Assembly (NCBI GenBank): GCA_902799905.1
Contig: CADCCB010000017.1
Location: forward strand, 41,036 to 105,035
Length of the DNA stretch: 64,000 nucleotides
Reading direction: 5' to 3'
Source of the DNA: an uncultured Prevotellaceae bacterium
GTDB lineage: Bacteria; Bacteroidota; Bacteroidia; Bacteroidales; Bacteroidaceae
The notes under the pieces are model-generated. The model ran no database searches. It was not told the DNA's origin and saw only the letters and a list, made by a program, of their open reading frames with translations. Of this stretch, positions 1 through 7,489 are shown in pieces (the first letter of the stretch is position 1; each line of letters opens with the position of its first letter). Position numbers and translations under genes: made by a program.

Positions 1-101
1 TCACTCTGGGTGATGCCAATCAGAATATTTTTCATTTCTTCACGAGACAGTTCCTCGTGGTTCAGCATCCTGTTCAGGATGTCTTTCATTGTCTGGGCCA
101 T
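1..101 (-). CDS. trpD: TrpD, anthranilate phosphoribosyltransferase (N-terminal fragment, cut by window edge)
   Basis: Only about 33 codons are in the window, reading MAQTMKDILNRMLNHEELSR and on to the left edge. This resembles the N-terminal helical start of anthranilate phosphoribosyltransferase, the enzyme that transfers phosphoribose from PRPP to anthranilate in tryptophan synthesis. The frame starts at ATG 101; a second in-frame ATG at 89 (MKDIL) is also possible and matches the start of many Bacteroidales relatives as I remember them. It lies 35 nt after the trpG stop, so it is the fourth gene of the trp operon. The identification rests on context and a short stretch of sequence. Confidence 0.8.
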   Translation of the reverse strand, partial: MAQTMKDILNRMLNHEELSREEMKNILIGITQS

Positions 102-136
102 ATCTTAACCTTTTATTTGTTTTTATCTTTTTACCA

Positions 137-700
137 TTAAAGGAAGAGCCAGTTCTGCAGCATTTTCTTGCCGTCGGGGGTAAGGATACTCTCGGGGTGG
201 AATTGGATGCCACGCACATTGAGCGTTTTATGCTTCAGGGCCATAATCTGCCCGTCGTCGCTCTCGGCGGTGATTTCGAGACAATCGGGGAATGCCTCTT
301 TCGACACTACCCATGAGTGGTAGCGACCTACGGTGAAGTCTTTCGAGATGCCATAGAAGAGCGCATCGTCACTCGTAAGGTGACAGGGTGTCGCTACACC
401 GTGGAATACATTACTCAGATTCTCCAGTTTTCCTCCAAAGGCCTCGCCAATGGCTTGATGCCCTAAACATACACCCAAAATGGGCTTCTGGCCTGCATAG
501 GTTTTGATGACATCGAGCAGCAGGCCTGCTTCGCTTGGGATGCCAGGCCCTGGCGAGAGTATGATCTTACTGAACTTCTCCAGTTGGCTTAACTCGAACT
601 GGTCGTTGCGTAGCACGGTGACCTCGGCTCCCAGTTCCTTGACTAAATGACTCAGATTATAGGTAAACGAGTCGTAATTATCGATGATGACTATCTTCAT
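137..700 (-). CDS. trpG: TrpG, anthranilate synthase glutamine amidotransferase subunit
   Basis: This 187-aa protein supplies ammonia from glutamine to TrpE for anthranilate synthesis. It starts MKIVIIDNYDSFTYNL, the standard N-terminus of class I amidotransferase TrpG/PabA. The oxyanion motif SPGPG, the nucleophile loop GVCLGHQAIGE and the C-terminal HPES segment with the catalytic His-Glu pair are all visible. The same frame is open upstream to 895, but that part is inside trpE and has no TrpG-like sequence, so ATG 700 is the start. The trpE stop and the trpG start overlap as ATGA (697-700), which suggests translational coupling and equal amounts of the two subunits. Confidence 0.97.
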   Translation of the reverse strand: MKIVIIDNYDSFTYNLSHLVKELGAEVTVLRNDQFELSQLEKFSKIILSPGPGIPSEAGLLLDVIKTYAGQKPILGVCLGHQAIGEAFGGKLENLSNVFHGVATPCHLTSDDALFYGISKDFTVGRYHSWVVSKEAFPDCLEITAESDDGQIMALKHKTLNVRGIQFHPESILTPDGKKMLQNWLFL

Positions 701-2130
701 AATGCTTCTGCTTTTTCGATGGCCTTGCGCAAGGCACCCAGTTTGTTGTTTACTTCCTGTAACTCGTATTCTACATCGCTCTTGGCTACAATGCCGCCAC
801 CGGCTTGGAACCAGAGTTCTCCGTTGCGTGAGACGAATGTACGGATGGTGATGGCCTGATTCAGCGAACCGTCTAGGCCGATGATGCCGATGCAACCACC
901 ATAGGCACCGCGGTTGTGGGGTTCGTATTCGCTGATGAGTTGCATGGCGCGAACCTTTGGAGCGCCAGACAGCGTGCCAGCGGGGAAGGTGTCGATAAAG
1001 GCCTTGATGGGATCGGCACCCTCGTCGAGTTCCCCACTGACACGTGATACCAGGTGGATGACGTGAGAGTAGTATTGCAGATCCTTGTAAAAGTCGACTT
1101 TCACATTGTGACAGTTGCGGCTGAGGTCGTTGCGAGCCAAGTCTACCAGCATGACGTGTTCGGCATTCTCTTTGGGGTCGTTACGCAGATACTCGGCTCC
1201 CTTGCGGTCGGCCTCTGCATCGCCTGTACGCTTAGTGGTGCCTGCGATTGGGTCGATATAGGCCTTGAAAGCAGTTGGCCTTTGGCTGTTGGTCGTTGGT
1301 TCTATGCGACAGTGGGTCTCTGGTGACGAACCAAAGATGCGGAAGCCACCAAAGTCGAAATAGAATAGGTAGGGTGAGGGGTTGATGCTACGCAAGGCAC
1401 GATAGAGTTTGAAGTCGTCACCCTCATATTGCTGGATGAAACGACGGCTTAGCACAATCTGGAATACGTCTCCACGCAGACAATGCTGGATGCCACGACG
1501 GATATTTGCCCTGTGCTCATCGTCGGTCAGCGTCGAGCGAACGTCACCGACAGGGTGAAAGTCGTATGCCTTCACATTCGCCTTATTCATCGCCTTCAGC
1601 ACAGCATCGATGTCATTTTCGTTTTGGTTATCGTTTTCGTTTAAACTCACCACCTTCAGCGTGTTGTTATGATGATCAAAAACAATTACTATCTTGTATA
1701 ATATGTAGAGAACGTCGGGGGCATCATTCTTTGCCTGTGTCTCGTCTTTGACGGCAATGTTTTCGAAATAGCGTACGGCATTAAATGAGGTGTAGCCAAA
1801 TAACCCACATACATTGGCATCGTCGCCCGTTACTTGGATGCGGTCGATGAGGGCGTGGATGGCTTCGGCAGAACGGAAGTCCGCGCATAAGGGCTTACAT
1901 TCGGTAGTACCATCGGGAAAACCGATAGTCACGGTTCCGTGTCCGATGGCTACGCTAGCGATGGGGTTGATGCCGATAAACGAGCGTGAGTTGTTTGAGT
2001 CGTGATAGTCAGAACTCTCCATCAGAGCGCTCTGTGGGTATAGGTCGCGTAGCCTCATATACACGCCGACTGGTGTATAGAGATCGGCCAGAATGGTCTT
2101 ACTCGTCGTTTGATATTGGTAGGTAATCAT
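697..2130 (-). CDS. trpE: TrpE, anthranilate synthase component I
   Basis: This 477-aa chorismate-binding enzyme converts chorismate to anthranilate with ammonia from TrpG. The N-terminal part carries the feedback region (LYPQSALMESSDYHDSNNSR), and the catalytic C-terminal half shows DPIAGTTKRTGD, LRNDPKENAEHVMLVDLARND, the GTLSGAPK motif and GGCIG. Residues about 276-285 (PTTNSQRPTA) are encoded by four heptanucleotide repeats and lie between HCRIE and KAYIDPIAG, two segments that I expect to be nearly adjacent in relatives. The gene remains open, so the insert seems tolerated. It follows trpB after a 24-nt gap and overlaps trpG by 4 nt. Start ATG 2130. Confidence 0.97.
   Translation of the reverse strand: MITYQYQTTSKTILADLYTPVGVYMRLRDLYPQSALMESSDYHDSNNSRSFIGINPIASVAIGHGTVTIGFPDGTTECKPLCADFRSAEAIHALIDRIQVTGDDANVCGLFGYTSFNAVRYFENIAVKDETQAKNDAPDVLYILYKIVIVFDHHNNTLKVVSLNENDNQNENDIDAVLKAMNKANVKAYDFHPVGDVRSTLTDDEHRANIRRGIQHCLRGDVFQIVLSRRFIQQYEGDDFKLYRALRSINPSPYLFYFDFGGFRIFGSSPETHCRIEPTTNSQRPTAFKAYIDPIAGTTKRTGDAEADRKGAEYLRNDPKENAEHVMLVDLARNDLSRNCHNVKVDFYKDLQYYSHVIHLVSRVSGELDEGADPIKAFIDTFPAGTLSGAPKVRAMQLISEYEPHNRGAYGGCIGIIGLDGSLNQAITIRTFVSRNGELWFQAGGGIVAKSDVEYELQEVNNKLGALRKAIEKAEAL
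1275..1302. repeat. Heptanucleotide array TTGGNNN x4 inside trpE
   Basis: Four consecutive 7-nt units (TTGGCCT, TTGGCTG, TTGGTCG, TTGGTTC) lie in frame inside trpE. The period is exact while the last three bases vary. It belongs with the other period-7 arrays in this window at 25467, 27442, 31929, 33661, 34261, 41093 and 63734. Confidence 0.75.
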
Positions 2131-2154
2131 AACTTACTAATTGGTCTTTACTTA

Positions 2155-3357
2155 TTAGAAATTGCCGTATTCACCTGCTAAGTCTTTGTTGTTCAGGTAG
2201 GTTTCTACATCCTTGTCGCCGCGACCGCTAACCGTCAGTACTACAACATCGTCTTTCTTGAACGACATTTTTTCTAAGGCGGCGATGGCATGGGCACTTT
2301 CAAGGGCTGGGATGATGCCTTCCATACGGGTCAGTTCGTAGGCTGCACGAATGGCTTCGTCATCGTTGATGCTGTAGACGGTAGCACGATGCTGGGTGGC
2401 CAGATTGGCGTGCATCGGTCCGATGCCTGGGTAATCAAGACCTGCCGAGATGCTCTCAGCCTCGATGATCTGACCATCAGGTGTCTGCATCACCAGTGTT
2501 TTCGAACCATGCAATATACCCAGTCGGCCAGCGTGTATGGTGGCTGCTGTATGTCCTGTGTCGGCTCCCTTGCCGCCGGCTTCTGCCAGCACGATTTTCA
2601 CACGTTCATCATCGATGTAGTGATAGATGGTGCCTGCTGCGTTGCTGCCTCCCCCTACGCATGCCATGAGGTAGTCGGGATAGTCGCGTCCAATCTTCTC
2701 CTGCAATTGAGACTTGATCTCTTCTGAGATGATGCTCTGCAGGCGGGCTACCATGTCAGGGTAGGGGTGGGGACCTACGGTGCTTCCAATGATGTAGAAA
2801 GTGTCGGAGGGATGGCAGCACCAGTCGCGGATAGCCTCGTTGGTAGCATCTTTCAGCGTCCAGTTGCCAGTCTTTACAGGGCGAACCTCAGCACCCAACA
2901 TCTTCATGCGCTCCACGTTGACATGCTGGCGCTCCACATCGAGTGCTCCCTGATAGACCACGCAGGGCATATCCATCAATGCACAGACCGTTGCAGTAGC
3001 AACGCCATGTTGCCCGGCTCCTGTTTCGGCGATGATGCGTTTCTTGCCCATTTTCTTTGCCAGAAGAATCTGACCGATGGTGTTGTTGATTTTGTGGGCA
3101 CCGGTATGGTTCAAATCCTCACGCTTCAGATACAGTCGACAGCCATATTTCTCGCTCATCCTGCGGGCAAGATAAAGTGGTGATGGGCGTCCCACGTAGT
3201 CGCGTAGCAGCGACATATACTCATCCTTGAAGTCCTGACTCTCCAGGATAGGCAGATATTGCTCCTGAAGATTCTTCACTGTAGCATAGAGAATCTCGGG
3301 CACATAGGCTCCACCAAACTCTCCGTAAAAACCTCGTTCGTCAACTAAATAACTCAT
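2155..3357 (-). CDS. trpB: TrpB, tryptophan synthase beta subunit
   Basis: This 400-aa PLP enzyme condenses indole with serine to make tryptophan, normally in complex with TrpA (not in the window). The PLP lysine is in HTGAHKINN (about residue 89), the glutamate region in ETGAGQHGVATA, the phosphate-binding loop in CVGGGSNAAG, and the C-terminal SGRGDKD is present. Length is usual for TrpB1. It is the first structural gene after the Trp-rich leader and attenuator, so the operon order is trpB-trpE-trpG-trpD and later genes lie beyond the left edge. Start ATG 3357, shortly after the attenuator. Confidence 0.98.
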   Translation of the reverse strand: MSYLVDERGFYGEFGGAYVPEILYATVKNLQEQYLPILESQDFKDEYMSLLRDYVGRPSPLYLARRMSEKYGCRLYLKREDLNHTGAHKINNTIGQILLAKKMGKKRIIAETGAGQHGVATATVCALMDMPCVVYQGALDVERQHVNVERMKMLGAEVRPVKTGNWTLKDATNEAIRDWCCHPSDTFYIIGSTVGPHPYPDMVARLQSIISEEIKSQLQEKIGRDYPDYLMACVGGGSNAAGTIYHYIDDERVKIVLAEAGGKGADTGHTAATIHAGRLGILHGSKTLVMQTPDGQIIEAESISAGLDYPGIGPMHANLATQHRATVYSINDDEAIRAAYELTRMEGIIPALESAHAIAALEKMSFKKDDVVVLTVSGRGDKDVETYLNNKDLAGEYGNF

Positions 3358-3407
3358 ATCTATTTGTCTTTGTGTAAATTCGTCACTTATTCTCTTGTTG
3401 TTCTCAT

Positions 3408-3440
3408 AAAGAAAGGCTCGTCGTGATTTCCGACGAGCCC
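3408..3440 (-). terminator. Attenuator (rho-independent terminator) of the trp operon
   Basis: Read on the minus strand, a 9-bp perfect GC-rich stem (arms 3415-3423 and 3431-3439) is followed by TTTCTTT. It sits 39 nt after the leader-peptide stop and about 50 nt before trpB, which is the expected place for a transcription attenuator. I did not work out the competing antiterminator fold. Confidence 0.85.
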
Positions 3441-3479
3441 TTCTATGCTGTTTGTTTCATACATATACGGGTTGTACCC

Positions 3480-3536
3480 TCACGACCTTTGGAATCTTGA
3501 GCAGCGCCACCACCATGCATTGAACAATTTCTTCAT
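3480..3536 (-). CDS. trpL: TrpL, tryptophan leader peptide (18 aa, three tandem Trp codons)
   Basis: The minus strand encodes MKKLFNAWWWRCSRFQRS followed by TGA. Three consecutive UGG codons at positions 8-10 are the hallmark of ribosome-mediated attenuation: the ribosome stalls when charged tRNA-Trp is scarce and the downstream terminator (3408-3440) is avoided. A conserved leader of this type upstream of trp genes in Bacteroidetes has been described from comparative genomics under the name Bacteroid-trp, and this locus fits that description. The peptide is too short to be a functional protein. A promoter lies about 32 nt upstream. Confidence 0.9.
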   Translation of the reverse strand: MKKLFNAWWWRCSRFQRS

Positions 3537-3567
3537 CTTTGTCTGCGGTTTTGTTTGATTTCGGCTG

Positions 3568-3599
3568 CAAAAGTACATATAATTCTTCTAATCTGCAAA
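3568..3599 (-). promoter_or_regulatory. Promoter of the trp operon (Bacteroidetes type)
   Basis: Minus strand: TTTG at 3599-3596, 20 nt, then TACTTTTG at 3575-3568, a match to the Bacteroidetes sigma-ABfr consensus TTTG-N(19-21)-TAnnTTTG. It is placed correctly for a transcript that begins just before the trp leader peptide. Confidence 0.75.
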
Positions 3600-3733
3600 T
3601 ATTTTTCTATGTTTTTTAATGAATTGTCAGAAAAAAACTTCATAGGCGGTCTTCGCTTTTCTCTTTCTCTCACACCATTATTCCTGTTTTGGGGAATAAA
3701 TGATGATGGGGCAAACTTAAAAATATAAATATA

Positions 3734-3765
3734 TTTGGTGTTCTCATTTTTTTTCAGTAACTTTG
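3734..3765 (+). promoter_or_regulatory. Promoter of the two-gene glycoside hydrolase operon
   Basis: TTTG at 3734-3737, 20 nt, then TAACTTTG at 3758-3765, matching the Bacteroidetes promoter consensus. The coding start at 3803 lies 37 nt downstream. The stretch 3600-3733 between this and the divergent trp promoter is AT-rich and shows nothing else that I recognise. Confidence 0.75.
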
Positions 3766-3802
3766 CACCGTTGATTGATTACTAACTAACTAAAATAATA
3801 AA

Positions 3803-6800
3803 ATGATTAGATTCAACACTGTTTTTGTTCGGCTGTCGATAGTCTGTTTGCTGTTGGCTGGCGTTGTGTGTAATGGCTTTGCCGCAAACACCAAAAAAAG
3901 TGAAGCGGTTGTGAATAATCTGGTGACTATCACGGACGATTGGGATTATACAGTTGTGTCTGCGAATCCTTTTGGGGATGAGGGCATAGTGAATATCGTC
4001 AATACAGACCATGCGGTGCTAATCCTGACTCAGGTAAAGCCGTCGGTTGCGCTTGGCCTTCTTGCTGCACATGTACAGATTAACGGTGAAAAGGCTGTGA
4101 ATAACGTCAACTGTCAGGTGAAGATATACAATCGAGGCAGTATTATTCTTCCCTATGGCAATAGTTTCAAGCCCTTGACGGTTTATTCGGAACAGAACTT
4201 CGGCGGTGAGTCGTGCAACGACTTCGGCTTGGAGAACAGCGGTGGCTATATGAACACGCTGAGCGCAGCCAAACTGAATAACAAAATCCGTTCGTTTAAG
4301 TTGAAGCGCGGCTATATGGTGACGTTCTCAAACCTGCCTAACGGTCGTGGCTACAGCCGTTGTTTCATTGCTGCGGACAAGGACCTGGAAATCAAAGACC
4401 TGCCAGCAGTGATGGATCAGAAGATCTCGTCCTATCGCGTTTTTAAGTGGTATGACACGGGTAAGAAACATCTGGCCAGCGACACGCGCAAGGAAGCGTT
4501 GGCAGCCCTCAACGTGCAGAGTTGTTATGACTGGGGGACGGGCAATGCCAGCCTGTTGCCTGACTACGAGTGGGTGCCCAACCATATCTATGAGGACTGG
4601 CCCTCGTCATCGGCTATCGGCGGCTCCACCTGGTCGCCACATACCAAGACCAACAATGAGCCGTTTAATAGTGCTGACGACCAGCCGCAGGACCTGAACA
4701 CCATTCTTAACAACTGGGAAAACATGATGGCAACGGGACTGCGACTCTGTTCGCCTGCCTCCCACGATGGTTCACTGGGTCAGCACCACGCTTTCCTCGA
4801 TTCCATCGATGCTCGTGGCTGGCGATGCGATATCATAGACCTGCACTGCTACTGGCCCGAGTGGAACTTCTACAACCAACTCAAACCCTGGGTGGATCAG
4901 CACCACCGTCCTATTTGGATCTCGGAATGGGTGTGGGGTGCCTCATGGAACAACAACGGTATCTTCGGAGAGGCACAGGGTGAGTATCGCGACAATCCTA
5001 CTGATGCACAACTGAAAAAGAACAAAGAGGTGCTGCAGAATATCTGTAGCGCCCTGAACTCTTATGACTACGTGGAGCGCTACTACTATTGGAACAGCGA
5101 GGCCAACTGCTCGAAGATATACCGCGACGGACAGTTGACTCCTGCCGGTGAATACTACGCAAGCATGACCACAGGACTTGGATATAATGGTAAATATGAC
5201 TACGTGCCCAATACCCCGAAGCAGTATGGTCCGTCGAAGTTCAATAAGACGATTGCTGATGGAAAGACTACATTGACTTGGCATGATTCCAACGGTGAGT
5301 ATAACCAGTTGATGGAAGTTCAGAAGAAAGACGAGAATGGTGCTTGGGTATCAGTTGCTACTATCGAACAGAAGGAGAAAGCGGCAGACTATACCTATGT
5401 TATTGATTCTGCCGATGAAGATATTGCATACAGGCTGCACCTCGTTGATGTTAATGATAAGGACTATTACTCAAGCGAACTGTTGGAAACGGGCGATGTC
5501 ATCATGGTAGGCGAGAATACTATGTACGCAGGCGGTAATCAGATTGTCAACGGCGATTTTGAGTATGGCTTTGAGGGCTGGACAAACGGCAAGGGCATCT
5601 CTCTCAGCATACCCCTTTTCCAGGTGGTGAAAGACGGTGGCTATGGTGGTGGCACTTATCTACAGGCTCATGGTAGCAAGGGTGCTGAGGAAGAGGCCTC
5701 TATCCGTACCGTTTTCGATGTTGAACAGAACAAGGACTATTACTTCAGCAATGCTATCAGTAATGGCGGAATATATCAGAAGGTTAGCCTTACCTCAAAT
5801 GGGACAACAGAGAATAGCGTGGTAGCAACGATGACAAATACATCGTTCTTGTCATGCCAGAGAGCCACGTTCAATACTGGCTCTTATCAGAAACTATTGC
5901 TGTCTTACAGATGGCTGGGGGCTAAAGTGGGGTTGGACAAGGTAGAACTTCGTCAACTCTTCAATACACGAGAGGAGGCCGATGCCGACGGACTTGCATG
6001 GGCCAGAAAGAAGGCGGAGGCTCAAGTTGCCTATTATGCTCAGTACGCAGACCTGAATCAGTTGTTGAATGTTGAGGTCGCTTCTGCCACGAATGCCATC
6101 AAAGCGGAAAAGGCTATTGAGACTCATCGGAAAGCCGTTCATGCAGTGGAAGTGGCTGACTCTATTGGAAAAGTGCTGGAGGCCATCAAGACGATAAAGT
6201 GTGTGAAGTACGACCAGATGGTTGCCCTGCATGCTTCGCTGTCTTCGGCAGAATCGCTAACAGAGGTTGTCAAAACTGTGGATGAGTTGAAGGAGATGGT
6301 GAGCCTGTATCTGAACTTCGTTGATGCGACCGTTCAGCCCACGACACCTTCGTTTGCCGGCTCTTCTAATGGGTGGGAGACAAAGGTCGGAACCTATACA
6401 GAGGGAGACCAACGCACCAATACTGTTGAGGGAAAGACATGCTGGAATGCTTGGTGGAATATCACAGCCAGCACGAATCCCAATGCAACAATGGAGATTA
6501 GGCAGGCGGTGAGTGGCCTGGAGGCGGGTATATACGCTGTTGAGTGTAAGGCTACCACTCAGCATCTTTGCTTGAGCGATCAGCACGGCTACCTGAAAGT
6601 TGGTGATGTGAAGGCAGAGACGCCATCATTGACATTTGACTATATGGATCTGCCTGTTGGCAATGTCTGGGAGACACTGACCACAATACCTGTCTATGTG
6701 GAAGAAGAAGGTGAGGCAACCATAGGTTTCGTCGGTTCCAAGAAGGATGCTCAGGATGGTTTGTACCATGCTTTTGGTGAGGCATCGGCAAGCTATGATA

Positions 6801-7489
6801 ATCGTGCGGGATGGTGGTGCGCTACCGATTTCGTACTGAAATATCACCCAATGTTCCAGAAGACTGTTGAGCCAAATACGTGGGGAGTAATCTGTCTGCC
6901 CTATAAGATGCAGCCAAGCGATGGTGTGAAAATCTATCAGATAGTCGGTCTTACAAGTGACTATACAAAAGTCTGTCTGGAAGAGATAGAAATGGCAGAG
7001 GCAGGTATGCCTTGTGTCTATTTCTCAGAAGTAGCCAATGCAGTATTCCATGAGTATGGTGAGGCCGTTTCTGCTTCTGTTGATGGAGCGGGCAATCTGC
7101 GTGGATTCCTGAAAGTTTCAGCAACGCTGAAGGCTCAGGCTAATTCTTTTGTCTTAATGAACGGAACTTGGCAGAAAGTCGGTTCTGATCGCCCTGTCAT
7201 TGGGCGCTATACGGGTATAATCCGTCCGTTCACAGGAACAGGTGCAGGCAATGGGTTCACCCTTTATGAAAACTGGGACGGTATAACCCTGCCTATTGAA
7301 GGCATTACAGAGGAGGATAAGGCAATAAATGCGACACTGGGCATCGGTGCTCCCTCGCTGTCAACGAAGGTTGCTGACGGTGTTTACACCATTGATGGAC
7401 GCTATGTGGCTACGGGGGCTGCATCGCTCAAGCCAGGCTTATATATTATGGTAGAAGACGGACGAATCTATAAGATGATTGTAAAGTGA
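3803..7489 (+). CDS. Secreted multidomain glycoside hydrolase with GH128-like catalytic domain
   Basis: This 1228-aa protein starts with a signal peptide (residues 1-28). Residues about 120-215 look like a beta/gamma-crystallin domain (VYSEQNFGGES, NNKIRSFKL, QKISSYRVF). The TIM-barrel domain (about 220-460) carries NNEPFN (Glu286, proposed acid/base) and IWISEWVWG (Glu375, proposed nucleophile) plus DLHCYWPEW, which together suit the GH128/Asl1-like family, whose known members cleave beta-1,3-glucan. Further on are an Fn3-like segment (about 470-565), a CBM4/9-like segment beginning NGDFEYGFEGW (about 590), a helical stretch (about 700-840) and another beta-rich module (840-1000). The end resembles the tails of Bacteroidetes surface proteins. 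Substrate is inferred, not shown. The stop overlaps the next gene. Confidence 0.75.
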   Translation: MIRFNTVFVRLSIVCLLLAGVVCNGFAANTKKSEAVVNNLVTITDDWDYTVVSANPFGDEGIVNIVNTDHAVLILTQVKPSVALGLLAAHVQINGEKAVNNVNCQVKIYNRGSIILPYGNSFKPLTVYSEQNFGGESCNDFGLENSGGYMNTLSAAKLNNKIRSFKLKRGYMVTFSNLPNGRGYSRCFIAADKDLEIKDLPAVMDQKISSYRVFKWYDTGKKHLASDTRKEALAALNVQSCYDWGTGNASLLPDYEWVPNHIYEDWPSSSAIGGSTWSPHTKTNNEPFNSADDQPQDLNTILNNWENMMATGLRLCSPASHDGSLGQHHAFLDSIDARGWRCDIIDLHCYWPEWNFYNQLKPWVDQHHRPIWISEWVWGASWNNNGIFGEAQGEYRDNPTDAQLKKNKEVLQNICSALNSYDYVERYYYWNSEANCSKIYRDGQLTPAGEYYASMTTGLGYNGKYDYVPNTPKQYGPSKFNKTIADGKTTLTWHDSNGEYNQLMEVQKKDENGAWVSVATIEQKEKAADYTYVIDSADEDIAYRLHLVDVNDKDYYSSELLETGDVIMVGENTMYAGGNQIVNGDFEYGFEGWTNGKGISLSIPLFQVVKDGGYGGGTYLQAHGSKGAEEEASIRTVFDVEQNKDYYFSNAISNGGIYQKVSLTSNGTTENSVVATMTNTSFLSCQRATFNTGSYQKLLLSYRWLGAKVGLDKVELRQLFNTREEADADGLAWARKKAEAQVAYYAQYADLNQLLNVEVASATNAIKAEKAIETHRKAVHAVEVADSIGKVLEAIKTIKCVKYDQMVALHASLSSAESLTEVVKTVDELKEMVSLYLNFVDATVQPTTPSFAGSSNGWETKVGTYTEGDQRTNTVEGKTCWNAWWNITASTNPNATMEIRQAVSGLEAGIYAVECKATTQHLCLSDQHGYLKVGDVKAETPSLTFDYMDLPVGNVWETLTTIPVYVEEEGEATIGFVGSKKDAQDGLYHAFGEASASYDNRAGWWCATDFVLKYHPMFQKTVEPNTWGVICLPYKMQPSDGVKIYQIVGLTSDYTKVCLEEIEMAEAGMPCVYFSEVANAVFHEYGEAVSASVDGAGNLRGFLKVSATLKAQANSFVLMNGTWQKVGSDRPVIGRYTGIIRPFTGTGAGNGFTLYENWDGITLPIEGITEEDKAINATLGIGAPSLSTKVADGVYTIDGRYVATGAASLKPGLYIMVEDGRIYKMIVK

